64,000 nucleotides of DNA from Delphinapterus leucas (lineage: Eukaryota > Chordata > Mammalia > Artiodactyla > Monodontidae): the NCBI RefSeq assembly GCF_002288925.2, contig NW_022098031.1, forward strand, positions 6,688,671-6,752,670, in the 5' to 3' direction. How positions within the stretch are numbered: position 1 is the first letter of the stretch; every line of letters begins with the position of its first letter. Under the pieces are notes generated by a model that saw only the letters and a program-made list of their open reading frames with translations, did not search any database and had not been told where the DNA came from. Of this stretch, positions 23,881-35,406 are shown in pieces. A program made the translations under genes and the position numbers.

Positions 23881-24076
23881 GTATGAATGATGAGAAAACA
23901 AACCAATTTTAAAAATGGGCAACAAATCTGAACAGACATCTCACCAATCAAGATGCACAGATGACAAATAAACATATGAAAAGATGCTCAGAATCATGTC
24001 ATTAGTGAATTGCAAATTAAAAACAACGAGATTCCACTACACGCCTATTGAATAGCTAAAATTAAAAATAAATACA

Positions 24077-24291
24077 GGGCTTCCCTAGTGGCGCAGTGGT
24101 TGAGAGTCTGCCTGCCGATGCAGGGGACACGGGTTCGTGCCCCGGTCCGGGAAGATCACGACATGCCGCGGAGTAGCTAGGCCTGTGAGCCATGGCCGCT
24201 GAGCCTGCACGTCCGGAGCCTGTGCTCCGCAACGGGAGAGGCCACAACAGTGAGAGGCCCGTGTACCGCAAATAATAATAATAATAATAAT
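24077..24291 (+). mobile_element. CHR SINE, short cetacean-type form, copy 2
   Basis: Head 'GGGCTTCCCTAGTGGCGC', well-kept B-box GGGTTCGTGCC, and a tail that has turned into an AAT trinucleotide run. Near-duplicate flanks AAATAAATACAG (24065-24076) and AAATAAAAACAG (24292-24303) mark the insertion. It lies about 200 bp beyond copy 1, in the same orientation and in the same old L1. Confidence 0.95.
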
Positions 24292-24849
24292 AAATAAAAA
24301 CAGAACAAAAATCTGACAATACCAAATGCTAGCGTGGATGTGGAGCAACAGGAACTCTCATTCATTGCTGATGTGAATGCCAGATGGTATATCCACTTTG
24401 GATGACAGTTTGGCAGTTTCATATAAAGCTAAACATAGTCTAACCGTATGTTCCAGTCATCATATGCTTAGGTATTTACCCATTTGAATTAAAAACTTAA
24501 GTCTACACAAAAACCTAGACACAAATATTTATAACAGTTATGAAAAAAGGCAAAAAGGAAAGGTTGCAAAGATGATGTCCTTCAATAGGTGAATGGATGA
24601 GCAAACTGTGGTACATCTATACTGTGGGATATTCCACAATATAAATAAATTAGCTACCATACGATACAGCATTTCTGCTCCTGGGTATATATGTGGAAAA
24701 GATGAAAACACTAACTCAAAAAGATACATGCACCCCACTGTTCATAGCAGCAGTATTTACAATAACCAAGACATGGCTGCACTATCTTCTCAATTATTCT
24801 GTAAATCTAAAACTGTTTAAAAAAGTCAAGTCTATTGACCAAAAAAATT

Positions 24850-25275
24850 GTACTATAGGATTAATAATGATAATGTTCTCACTATACATTCATTGCAAGC
24901 TTCATAGAATCTTTTTTGAAGTCCAGTTATAAACTAATTCTGTATGAACAAGGTCAAATTCCCAATGCAAATGTAAATAGTAACCATTCTATTTAAAAAT
25001 CTGCCCTCACAGAAATTAAATTAATTTAAGGCCACATTGATGCCACAGATAAATAACAGAAAATTAAAATGAACATTCTGAAATATTTTACTTCTTATAT
25101 TTTTATTTTAAATGGATAAACATTAAAATAGATCTGCCTGCCAAATCAAATGATAATTTCTTTTACAAAATTAAGTAGCATTAGAATAGAATTTTAAGAC
25201 TGCAATCATAAAAAGGAATAAACAGATATTTAATTTACAAGCAAGATCTTCTGAGTAAGAAAAAAAGCTTATTTC
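24850..25275. other. Unassigned AT-rich stretch
   Basis: Nothing recognised. Confidence 0.4.
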
Positions 25276-25279
25276 AAAT

Positions 25280-25490
25280 TCTGGCTTCACATGACCTGCA
25301 GCTGAGTAATCTGTGTTCAGTTAACTAAACTCATAGTCTTATTTTCTTCACACATAATGTACAGATAATAATGTGACCTCATTTATGAATATGTAATAGA
25401 TAAATGAATGAATAGGCTTTAGCATGCTGCCTGGCATGTACTAAGCACTCAATGACCAGTCATTAAGTATTGTTGATATTATTGACAAAA
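25280..25490 (+). mobile_element. MIR SINE
   Basis: Blocks CTGGCTTCACATGACCTGC, 'GTCTTATTTTCTTCACACAT', AGATAATAATGTGACCTC and 'CTGCCTGGCATGTACTAAGC' followed by ACTCAATGACCAG match MIR order. Confidence 0.65.
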
Positions 25491-25559
25491 TATCTGATTT
25501 TCCAGATGAAAGTAATGCCTGAGACTCAATTAGCTCTGCTTTTGATCCATAGAATTTCA

Positions 25560-25680
25560 CATGAGGTAGGATTGTTGCAACAATACTTCAATTTTATAGG
25601 TAAGAAAATTGAAGATCTTATGTTTGAGCATTTGCTCAATGCCACATAACTAGTTAATAATTGCTTACACTTAGTCATTT
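25560..25680 (-). mobile_element. Possible MIR fragment, reverse orientation
   Basis: CAATTTTATAGGTAAGAAAA, then AATGCCACATAACTAGTTAA, is compatible with reversed MIR. Weak and short. Confidence 0.4.
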
Positions 25681-25699
25681 GTTTATTACACAGCCTTTT

Positions 25700-25769
25700 C
25701 ATTTGTGCGAGTCTAATATCTCAGGCCTGACCAAGATACCCTGAAATTCCCTTCAGCTTGACTGAAGTT
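25700..25769. repeat. Second copy of the 70-bp block at 21149-21219
   Basis: The two segments share long words such as CCCTGAAATTCCCTTC and ATTTGTGC, with the same order throughout and roughly 80-85% identity by eye. Homology fades on both sides. Either both are fragments of one dispersed repeat family or this is a local duplication. Confidence 0.8.
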
Positions 25770-25774
25770 ACAGT

Positions 25775-27281
25775 AATATTTTTTCCAACGTCATCCCCTT
25801 CCAGAAGGCTTACTAAAAAAAGAGATTTTTTTTTCCTCTCTTTTAAGTAAGGGCAGTTTAGTGGAATAATATTAGGATAAGTTGCAGCAAGAGAGCCTGG
25901 CTATAATTCTTATCTTGCCACTTGCCAAAAATGTTTCCTTGCATGGAGGGTATCATGTACTCTCATGCATCATCAGTTTCTTCAAATGTTTATTGGGTGA
26001 TACTGTAGAAATTATTAGCAAGTGCATTTTGTGTGATTATTGAAAGGCTACAGTAAAGTGTGTTTAATAGTGGCACGAAAACCACAATGTACTATATAAA
26101 GTATTATTATCATATCTACAACCCTATGAGAAGGAGTTGAAGGCAGATTACTGTAAAAGGAATTCATTGGACTAATAATCATAGCCAAAATAAGAGCACA
26201 CATTTATTTGAGGAATTGGAGGTGTTTCGGCTTGTTTTCATTTTTCCCTAGTGTTAGGAGCAATGAATAAGACTTAATTGTCATTTTAATTAAACAACAT
26301 AGCAAATTACAACGACATTGTCAGGATTAGTGTTTGACAGCCAGAGGTGAAAAAAGTGTGCCTTAAGCTCCTGGGTGTAATGCAATATACACTGATAAAA
26401 ATAGAAGTATGCATTTTAAACTTCTTTAACAGGGTTAACAGGGTTAAAATTAGAAGTATGCATTTTAAACTTCTTTAACAGGGTTAGCAGTTAGCAAACT
26501 AACAGCTATTTCCACTTCCTAAGTATAAAGGTTAATAGGTGTGTCATGTTTATATCTGCTTAAAAGTACTTCCATATGAACAACTTGACTGAAACATGTC
26601 TTTCTAATGTCAAGTGAAAGACTTGAGATATAAAAATGTAATGTAAAAGTAAACACAACTTGGCTTATTTTTGCTCCTGAAGGATGGTAGCTTAAGGATG
26701 TAGGTGATAAGCCTAATAAATAGTTAACTGTAAGTAGAGAAGAACTTTGCCTTTTGTGGCTATTGTTTCACACTGGATTAATTTCTGGTTTACAGACCCA
26801 GAGTACTCTATTATCTGATCTCTTTCATAATGTCTCACTCAGTGAAAAGTTACAACCTCACAACCTTTTCAAATACATACTCTAAACTAATTATCTACAT
26901 ATCCATAAAGATAAAATAATGGTGGGGCACAGTTAGGCTTAGAGTAACTTTACAGATCAGTACCATACATTTCATACTGAGAAATGGTTTCCTTCATACA
27001 TTTCCTCGCTATTGAGTCATTTTCTTTCCCTTTCTAAAATTCTCCCTTTATATAATTAAAGATTAGTTTTCAGTTTGCAGTTGTAGATAATTTCCAGATT
27101 AATATTTCATCCCAGTGTAACTGATTCTTACCAGCATTCATTAATGATTATTTAAAGGAAATGTGTGCTCAGTGGAGTAAATGAATTCTTGTGAATTTTT
27201 GGAAGAATCACTTCAGCTAACTTTGAAAAAGGAGTGAGAAGGATGTGTTTTAAGCACACATTGCTTTAACCCTAGTAAGTT

Positions 27282-27285
<4 letters not shown>
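25775..27285. other. Unassigned stretch containing a 49-bp tandem duplication
   Basis: No gene or named repeat other than the tandem duplication listed separately. A stretch near 26270-26335 is rich in TTTAATTAAACAAC-type homeodomain-like words, but no conservation evidence can be given from this window alone. Confidence 0.4.
26402..26487. repeat. 49-bp tandem duplication (1.7 copies)
   Basis: Unit 26402-26450 starts TAGAAGTATGCATTTTAAAC and is followed without gap by an almost identical partial copy from 26451 to about 26487. Near identity implies a recent slippage or duplication event. Inside unit 1, the motif AACAGGGTT is itself doubled. Confidence 0.9.
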
Positions 27286-27286
<1 letters not shown>

Positions 27287-27320
<34 letters not shown>

Positions 27321-27330
27321 CACATACTTA
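27287..27330. repeat. TA/CA microsatellite
   Basis: About 12 TA dinucleotides followed by a CA/CG patch. Likely length-variable. Confidence 0.9.
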
Positions 27331-27334
27331 CATA

Positions 27335-28055
27335 CGTATTAGCAAGTTCATTTATTGAGCAACCATTGGGACCACAGTATACCATTGCACTTGCCAACAA
27401 TATATGCAAGTCAACCACCAAATGTCAGCTTTCTCTGAGAGTGATAATGTATCCTCACACAAGCTTAACGTTAATACCCAAAGACCTTTCAGCCTGTTTC
27501 TCTCATTCAAATAAACTTAGCAATAAACATTCCTAAACTAGCTGATTGATAGAGACTTGGTGATAAATAATACAGTCTTGTATAAATTATGACCAAAGAA
27601 AAATACTCTTGGAAATTAATAGATGTAGTAAGAGGTACCATATAGCCCATGGCAGCATGCTTCAAAATTTACTATTGAAAGCATGCTATAAATTTGTCAC
27701 TGAACAGGAAGAAATATGGAATCAAGCCTGTGGAACTATAGGCTCCAGGATTTGTTGTGAAAATGAAAATTTTCAAAAACTTTTTTACAATAGTCTAAAT
27801 AAAGTAAAAAAAAAAAATTCTAAACACCTATATGAAATATATATTTCCCTACACACAAATCAAATTCTGAGAGAAAAATTTACAACATAGGAAGGAGGTC
27901 ATAGTGCCAAAGGGCTTATAAAAAGGGCCCATGTTTTGTAAGGTAAAACTTCAATATAATCAGTTAACTAAAATTTCAAAGGGTTATAAAAACATTTTAA
28001 GTAAATTACCCCCTGAAGTTTAATTTAGTGGCAATACATTTATTAAACAAAGATA
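27335..28055. other. Unassigned AT-rich stretch
   Basis: No gene. The 93-codon frame at 27609-27890 includes a poly-A-coded lysine run and no domain; I regard it as chance. Confidence 0.45.
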
Positions 28056-28057
28056 TG

Positions 28058-28541
28058 ATGCTAGATTTATATCACTGCTGTAACAAATCAGCAAAAACTT
28101 AGTGGCTTAACATAACACAAATTGATAATTTTGAAGTTCTGCAGCGCAGAAGTCAGCAAGGGTCTTAGCAGGCTAAGATCAAGGTGTCCTGCAGGGCTGC
28201 ACTCGTTCCAGAGTCCTGAGGGAAGAATCTGTTTCCTTGAGTTTTCTAGCTACTAGAGCCCTCCCGTGTTTCTTGACTCATGGCCCCTTTCTCCATCTTC
28301 AAATTTAGCAATCGCCGGTCAAGTTCTCACACGACATCACTCTGACTTAACTTCTGCTTCAGTCTTCTATTTTAGGAACTCTTGTGGTTACAGGACAATC
28401 TTCCTATTTTATAATCAGTTGATTAGCAAACTTAATTCCATCTCCAATCTAGATTCCTCTTTACCATTCAACATAACATAAGTTTATGTTCTGGAATTGG
28501 GATTTGAATATGTTTGAGAGGCCATTATTCTGCCTATCACA
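28058..28541 (-). mobile_element. MLT1-like MaLR LTR, reverse orientation
   Basis: Blocks 'CACTGCTGTAACAAATCAG', ACTTAGTGGCTTAACATAAC, AAGATCAAGGTGTCCTGCAG, 'AGAATCTGTTTCCTTGAG', GGCCCCTTTCTCCATCTTC and 'CCATTATTCTGCCTATCACA' follow the reversed MLT1 LTR from end to end. About 480 bp, solo. The frame at 28266-28481 lies inside it. Confidence 0.8.
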
Positions 28542-28544
28542 GAT

Positions 28545-29655
28545 ATATACAGAGTTTCACAATTTGCACTGAGTTCCATTTATGGATACAACATTCTTCA
28601 AAAATATTTAAATTTGCAAGTCCATTCTCACCATAAATAAGGAGTAAAAGGATGTACAATGCTTTATTTTTATTCCATTTACAATTTTTTTTGGATACTT
28701 ACTTTACTTTCCTATTCATGGAAGGTTTAATTAGAAAAACAAAAATGGGAGTGGTAGAATGCTATAATATAATCATATGTGTGTATATATATATGTATAT
28801 ACAGTATAGGTACACATATATATATGATAGAAGTATATGTAGCTAAAAATTATGGAGCATGAAGGAAAAGTGGCATTCTGCAGTCTTCTTGAACTGCACA
28901 TTGTTGTTACAAATCCAAAACACTTGAGGATTTATGTTTTCTATTCTGCCCTGGTTCTACTCCAAAATGCTCTCAGTACTATCTGCATATCATATTTAGT
29001 TGCTGTTTCTATTCTGTATGTGTGCCAGGTTGGGAGATTAGACGTCTAGGACTTAAATAAATACAGAATAAATTAGCTGCTGTTCTCAGAGTGCCCTAGA
29101 GTCAAGTAAGATTAAAAAAAATACAACTATGAAATAGTATGTTAAATTAATGTTTCATATATAATACCTCTTACTTCTCTTTCCAGTAATATTGTCCTGT
29201 CTAAATATGTCAAGAGAACATCTGATCACTTCCTTTCTCAAGTGCATTCTCCATAACATTTTAATATTTAAAGCTATACCTGCCTATTTAAGAAGGTAAA
29301 GTCTAGTGTTTCAGTTGTGAATATCGACATACACCATACATTGCTTAACACTTTTCTATTTGCAAATATCTTTTTGAAAATACCATAAAACATCATCTCC
29401 ATCCTCTGATGCTTAGGCAGAATTAAATATGATAATTTAATCTAAGTAGATGAGTATCTATTTTACTAAAATTAGGAAAAGTTTCATTTTTTTTTCCCCT
29501 TGATGGTTTGTAATATGGTGCAGAGTAAGGCAGCATGAACTAGGATATCAAGATAGGAGTTTTGAATGGGAATCTGGAAAACAGAAGTCATAAACAAGTA
29601 CTGGCAGTAACTGTATTTACAAAGACAAGTAAATAAAACACTGGTTCTTTCAAAA
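28545..29655. other. Unassigned AT-rich stretch
   Basis: Contains a mixed TATATG/TATATA tract near 28780-28825. No supported gene; frames at 28652-28846 and 28852-29049 are short and motif-free. Confidence 0.45.
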
Positions 29656-29657
29656 GT

Positions 29658-29720
29658 ATCTCTATCTATCTACCTATCTATCTATCTATCATCTCTCTCT
29701 CTCCTTCACTCTCTCTCACT
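29658..29720. repeat. TCTA tetranucleotide and CT microsatellite
   Basis: About nine TCTA-type units followed by CT-rich repeats (TCTCTCTCTCTCC, then CTCTCTCTCAC). Compound microsatellite, probably polymorphic. Confidence 0.9.
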
Positions 29721-29721
29721 A

Positions 29722-30071
29722 CTATAAAGATTGGCTATGTGCCCCAAAACAATTTCTATAAGATTTAGTAAATCTATAATCTGACTTGTTAACATATTTT
29801 GGCCATTTTGTCATCACAAAAGTTAATTTTAAGTATTCATGGTTGAGTTCATTATACTAATTTTGCTTATTTAATTACCCAACTTGACTAATACTATTAC
29901 TTTACTTATTAGTACCAGAAATAGTACCATGTGAGACAAAATATGTAGGAGGAAACTATGTTTTTACAAGTTGCACTGATGATCCAAGAGTTAAATACTG
30001 TGGATAAGATACAGCTGCATTATAATTTGCAGCCAAATTTTAAGTACTGATAGGGTCAGAGAAATAACTAT
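29722..30071. other. Unassigned stretch before the long L1
   Basis: No gene or named repeat. It ends at the L1 target-site duplication. Confidence 0.4.
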
Positions 30072-30693
30072 AAAAATAGCAGGACCTGGAGAGCCAGCCT
30101 GTGGGGTACGACTCAGCATCTAGCCAGTACTTGGTGGTTGTGCAGGCAGTGTTGCTGCACAAAACAGATGAAATGTGGATCCTCTAGCAAAAGGAGCCTT
30201 GTGGCTGACAGGGTCTTGGTGCTCCAGCCTGCTGTCAGGCCTGAGCCTGTGAGGTGGGAGAGCTAAGTTCAGGACATTGGTCAACCAGATACCTCCTAGC
30301 CCCATGTAATATCAATCAGCAAGAGCTCTCCCAGAGATCTCCGTCTCAATGATAAGACTCAGCTCTTCTCAACGACCAGCAAGCTCCAATGCTGGACACT
30401 CTATGTCAAACAACTAGCAAGACAGGAACACAACCTCACCCATTAGCATAGAGGCTGCCTAAAATCATAATAAGTTCATAGACACCCCAAAACACACCAC
30501 CAGATGCAGTCCTGCCCACCAGAAAGACAATATCCAGCCTCTCCACCAGAACACAGAAACGAGTCCCCTCCACCAGAAAGCATACACAACCCACTAAACC
30601 AACATTACCTACTGGGGGCAGACACGAAAACAGCTGAAACTATGAACCTGCAGCCTGTGAAAAGGAGACACCAAACACAGTAAGTTAAGCAAA

Positions 30694-31570
30694 ATGAGAA
30701 GTCAGAGAAATATGCAGCAGATGAAGGAGCAAGGTAAAAACCCACCAGACCAAACAAATGCAGAGGAAATAGGCAGCCTACCTGAAAAAGAATTCAGAGG
30801 AATGATAGTAAAGTTGATCCAAAATCTTGGAAATAGAATGGAGAACATACAAGAAACGTTTAACAAAGACCTAGAAGAACTAAAGAGCAAACAAATAATG
30901 ATGAACAACACAATCAATGAAATTAAAAATTCTCTAGAAAGAATCAATAGCAGAATAACTGAGGTAGAAGAACAGATAAGTGACCTGGAAGATAAAATAG
31001 TGAAAATAACTTCCACAGAGGAGAATAAAGAGAAAAGAATGAAAAGAATTGAGGACAGTCTCAGAGAACTTTGGGACAACATTAAACACACCAACATTCG
31101 AATTATAGGGGTACTAGAAGAAGAGAAAAAGGGACGGAGAAAATATTTGAAGAGATTATGGTTAAAAGCTTCCCTAATGTGGGAAAAGAAATGGTCAGTC
31201 AAGTCCAGGAAGCCCGGAGAGTCCACACAGGGTAAATCCAAGGAGAAACATACCAAGACACATATTAATCACTATCAAAAATTAAATACAAAATATTAAA
31301 AACAGCAAGGGAAAAGCAACAAATAACATAGAAAGGTTGCCCATAAGGTGAACAGCTGAACTTTCAGCAGAAGCACTGCAAGCCAGAAGGGAGGGGCAGG
31401 ACATATTTAAAATGAAGAAAGGGGAAAACCTACAACCAAGATTCCTCTACACAACAAGGATCTCATTCAGACTTGATGGAAAAATTAAAACCTTTAGAGA
31501 CAAGCAAAAGTTAAGAGAATTCAGCACGACTAAGCCAGCTTTACAACAAATACTAAAGGAACTTCTCTAG
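30694..31570 (+). pseudogene. L1 ORF1 (RNA-binding protein), frameshifted
   Basis: The start is the ATG of MRSQRNMQQMKEQ. The frame stays open for 201 codons, to 31299. It holds an N-terminal head, a long coiled coil (about residues 40-130, rich in heptad Leu/Ile and Lys/Glu) that would trimerise the protein, and the beginning of the RRM at NIRIIGVLEEE (residues 134-144). A small deletion near 31290 then brings in a TAA. The C-terminal domain is still readable in another frame, up to LQQILKELL and a TAG at 31568-31570, so the family's usual length is encoded but broken. The normal product coats L1 RNA as a chaperone. No full-length protein can be made from this copy. Confidence 0.92.
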
Positions 31571-31628
31571 GCAGGAAACACAAGAGCAGGAAAACACCTA
31601 CAAAAACAAACCCAAAACAAATAAGAAA

Positions 31629-34600
31629 ATGGTAATAGGAACATACCTATTGATAATTACCTTAAATGTAAATGGATTAAATGCTCCAACCAGAAGACAT
31701 ACACTGGCTGATTGGATACAAAAACAAGACACGTATATGTGCTGTCTACAAGGGACCCACTTCAGACCTAGTGACAATACAGACTGAAAGTGAGGGGATG
31801 GAAAAAGATATTCCATGCAAATGGGAATCAAAAGAAAGCTGGAGTAGCAATTGTCATTATCAGACAAAATAGACTTTAAAATAAAGATGATTACAAGAGA
31901 CAAAAAAGGATAACTACATAATGATCAAGGGATCAATCCAAGAAGAAGATACAACGATTGTAAATATTTATGCACCCAACATAGGAGCACCTCAATATAC
32001 AAGGCAAATGCTAATAGCCAAAGAAGGGGAAATCGACAGTAACACAATAATAGTAGGGAACTTTAACACCCCACTTGCACCAATGGACAGATCATCGAAA
32101 ATGAAAATAAATAAGGAAACACAAGCTTTAAATGACACAAGAGACCAGATAGATTTAATTGATATTTATAGACATTCCATCTGAAAACAGCATATTACAC
32201 TTTCTTCTCAAGTGCTCATGGAACATTCTCCAGGATAGATCATATCTTGCGTCACAAATCAAGCCTTGGTAAACTTAAGAAAATTGAAATCGTATCAAGT
32301 ATCTTTTCTGACCACAACACTATGAGACTAGATATCAATTACAGAAAAAAACTGTAAAAAATACAAATAGATAGAGGCTAAACAATACGCTACTAAATAA
32401 CCGAGAGATCACTGAAGAAATCAAAGAGGAAGTCAAAAAATACCTAGCAAAAAAGGGCAATGAAAACATGATGACCAAAACCTATGGGATGCAGCAAAAG
32501 CACTGCTAAGAGGGAAATTTATAGCAATACAATACGACCTCAAGAAACAAGAAAAATTTCAAATAAACAACCTTACCTTACACCTAAAGCAGGTAGTGAA
32601 AGTAAAACAAAAAAAACCCAAAGTTAGCAGAAGGAAAGGAAACATAAAGATCAGATCAGAAATACATGTAAAAGAAATGAAGGAAACGAATGCAAAGACC
32701 AATAAAAGTGAAAGCTGGTTCTTTGAGAAGATAAACAAAATTGATAAACCATTAGCCAGACTCATCAAGAAAAAAAGGGAGAAGACTCAAATCAACAGAA
32801 TTAGAAATGAAAAAAGAGAAGTAACAATGGGCCCTGCAGAAATACAAAGAATCATGAGGGGTTTCTACATGCAACTATATGCCAATAAAATGGACAACCT
32901 GAAAGAAATGGACAAATTCGTAGAAAACCACAACCTTCTGAGACTGAACCAAGAAGAAATAGAAAATATAGACAGACCAATCACAAGCACTGAAATTGAA
33001 ACTGTGATTAAAAGTCTTCCAACAAACAAAAGCCCAGGACCAGATGGCTTCACAGGCAAATTCTATCAGATATTTAGAGAAGAGCTAAAAGCTATCCTTC
33101 TCAAACTCTTCCAAAATATAGCAGAGGGAGGAGCACTCCCAAACTCATTCTACAATGCCACCATTATCCTGATATGAAAACCAGACAAAGAAAACTACAG
33201 GCCAATATCACTGATGAACATAGATGCAAAAATCCTCAACAAAATAGTAGCAAACAGAATCCAACAGAACCTTAAAAACATCATATACCATGATCAAGTG
33301 GGGTTTATGCCAGGAATGCAGGGATTCTTCAATATACACAAATCAATCTATGTGATACACCATATTAATAAATTGAAGGAGAAAAACCATATAATCATCT
33401 CAATAGATGCAGAAAAAGCTTTTGACAAAATTCAGCACCCATTTATGATAAAAACCCTCCAGAAAGTAGGCATAGAGGGAACTTACCTCAACATAATAAA
33501 GGCCATATATGACAAATCCACAACCAACATCATTCGCAATGTTGAAAAACTGAAACCATCTCCACTAAGATCAGGAACAAGACAAGGGTGCCCACTCTCA
33601 CTGCTATTATTCAACATAGTTTTGGAAGTTTTAGCCACAGCAATCAGAGAAGAAAAAGAAAGACAACTAATTCAAATCGGAAATGAAGAAGTAAAGCTGT
33701 TGCTGTTTCCTGATGACATGATACTATACACAGAGAACCCTAAAGATGCTACCAGAAAACTACTAGAGCTAATCAATGAATTTGGTAAAGTAGCAGGATA
33801 CAAAGTTAATGCACAGAAATCTCTTGCGTTCCTATACGCTAATGATGAAAAATCAGAAAGAGAAATTAAGGAAACACACCCATTTACCATTACAACAAAA
33901 AGAATAAAATACCTAGGAATAAACCTACCTAAGGAGGCAAAAGACCTGTACACAGAAAGCTATAAGACTATGATGGAAGAGATTAAAGAAGATACAGATG
34001 GAGAGATATACCATGTTCTTGGATTGGAAGAATCAACATTGTGAAAATGACTCTACTACCCAAAGCAATCTACAGATTCAATGTAATCCCTATCAAATTA
34101 CCAATGGCATTTTCAGAGAACTAGAACAAAAAGTTGCATAATTTGTGTGGAGACACAAGAGACCCCCTATAGCCAAAACAATCTTGAGAAAGAAAAATAG
34201 AGCTGGACGAATCAGGCTCCCTGACTTCAGAGTATACTACAAAGCTACAGTAATCAAGACAGTATGGTACTGGCACAAAAACAGAAATATAGATCAATGG
34301 AGCAGGATAGAAAGCCCAGAGATAAACCCACGCACATATGGTCACATTAATTTTGAAAAAGGAGGCAAGGATATACAGTGGAGAAAAGACAGCCTCTTCA
34401 ATACGTGGTGCTGGGGAAAGTGGACAGGTACATGTAAAAGAATGAAAGTAGAGCACTTCCTAACACCATACACAAAGATAAAGTCATAATGCATTAAGGA
34501 CCTAAAAGTAAGGCCAGACACTATCAAACTCTTAGAGGAAAACATAGGCAGAACACTCTATGACATAAATCACAGCAAGATCCTTTTTGACCCACCCCTT

Positions 34601-35406
34601 AAAGGAGTGGAAATAAAAATAAAAGTAAACAAATGGGACCCAATTAAACTTAAGAGCTTTTGCACAGCAAAGGAAACGATAAATAAGATGAAAAGACAAC
34701 CCTCCAAATGGGAGAAAATATTTGCAAATGAAGCAACTGACAAAGGATTAATCTCCAAAATATACAAGTAGCTCATGCAGCTCAATATCAAAAAAACAAA
34801 CAATCGAATCCAAAAATGGGCAGAAGACCTAAATAGAAATTTCTCCAAAGAAGATATACAGATTGCCAACGAACACTTGAAAGGATTCTCAACATCCCTA
34901 ATCACTAGAGAAATGCAAATAAAACTCACACCAGTCAGAATGGCCATCATCAAAACATCTACAAACAATAAATGCTGGAGAGGGTATGGAGAAAAGGGAA
35001 CCCTCTTGCACTGTTGGTGGGAATGTAAATTGATACAGCCACTATGGAGAACAGTATGGAGGTTCCATAAAAAACTAAAAATAGAACTACCATATGACCC
35101 AGCAATCCCGCTACTGGGCATATACCCTGGGAAAACCATAATTCAAAAGAGAAATGCACCACCATGTTCATTGCAACAGAATTTACAATAGCCCGGACAT
35201 GGAAACAGCGTAAGTGTCCATCAACAGATGAATGGATAAAGAAGATGTGGCGTATATATACAATGGAATATTACTCAGCCCTAAAAAGAAATGAAATTGA
35301 GTTATTTGTAGTGAGGTTGATGGACCTAGAGTTTGTCATACAGAGTGACTTAAGTCAGAAAGAGAAAAACAAATACCGTCTGCTAACACATATAAATGGA
35401 AATTAA
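31629..35406 (+). pseudogene. L1 ORF2 (endonuclease-reverse transcriptase), multiply broken
   Basis: Starts 58 bases after ORF1. The endonuclease domain begins with ITLNVNGLNAP but meets a TGA at 31785 after a 1-bp loss. Its expected catalytic Glu in the LQETH motif is Gly (codon 31752-31754). The GDFN motif Asp is Asn (codon 32059-32061). The reverse transcriptase spans 32596-34044 in one frame, with a TGA at 33175-33177 and a short in-frame deletion just after it. Motif A (SIDAEKAFD) and the GTRQGCPLS motif are intact. The active-site FADD reads FPDD (33706-33717). A 4-bp loss near 34000 shifts the frame before the C-terminal region (34145-34489, 34775-35191, 35164-35406). The last stop is at 35404-35406. 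The gene is dead as a source of protein. Confidence 0.93.

Larger units (their letters stand above)
23558..24845 (+). mobile_element. Old L1 ORF2/3' end remnant, hit by two CHR SINEs
   Basis: Outside the two SINEs the sequence follows late ORF2 and the 3' end of an old L1: 'GACTGGAAGAAACTATTTAC', ATATCTGATAAAGGACTTG, AAAATGGGCAACAAATCTG, 'CATATGAAAAGATGCTCAG', GTGGATGTGGAGCAACAGG, GGTGAATGGATGAGCAAAC, and a terminal TCTAAAACTGTTTAAAAAAG block typical of an old L1 3' end. From about 24655 to 24780 an ORF2 section (CTGCTCCTGGGTATATATG, TTCATAGCAGCAGTATTTAC) comes out of order, so a second L1 piece or a local rearrangement is present. All frames are broken. Confidence 0.8.

Noticed and set aside
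23551..23925. 124-codon and overlapping GC-rich frames around 23.5-24.4 kb
   Set aside because: They translate CHR SINEs and their A tails (poly-F or poly-K). The same peptide-like words recur at 47.8 and 49.2 kb because the SINE recurs.
26402..26487. CRISPR-like direct repeats
   Set aside because: Only two adjoining copies without spacers, in a mammalian genome. A simple tandem duplication explains it.
30702..31256. 184-codon open frame on the minus strand
   Set aside because: It is the antisense of L1 ORF1. Its serine/leucine/phenylalanine-rich content is the complement of the lysine/glutamate-rich coiled coil.
34570..35139. 189-codon open frame on the minus strand
   Set aside because: Antisense to late L1 ORF2. 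Such long antisense frames are a common by-product of A-rich L1 sequence.
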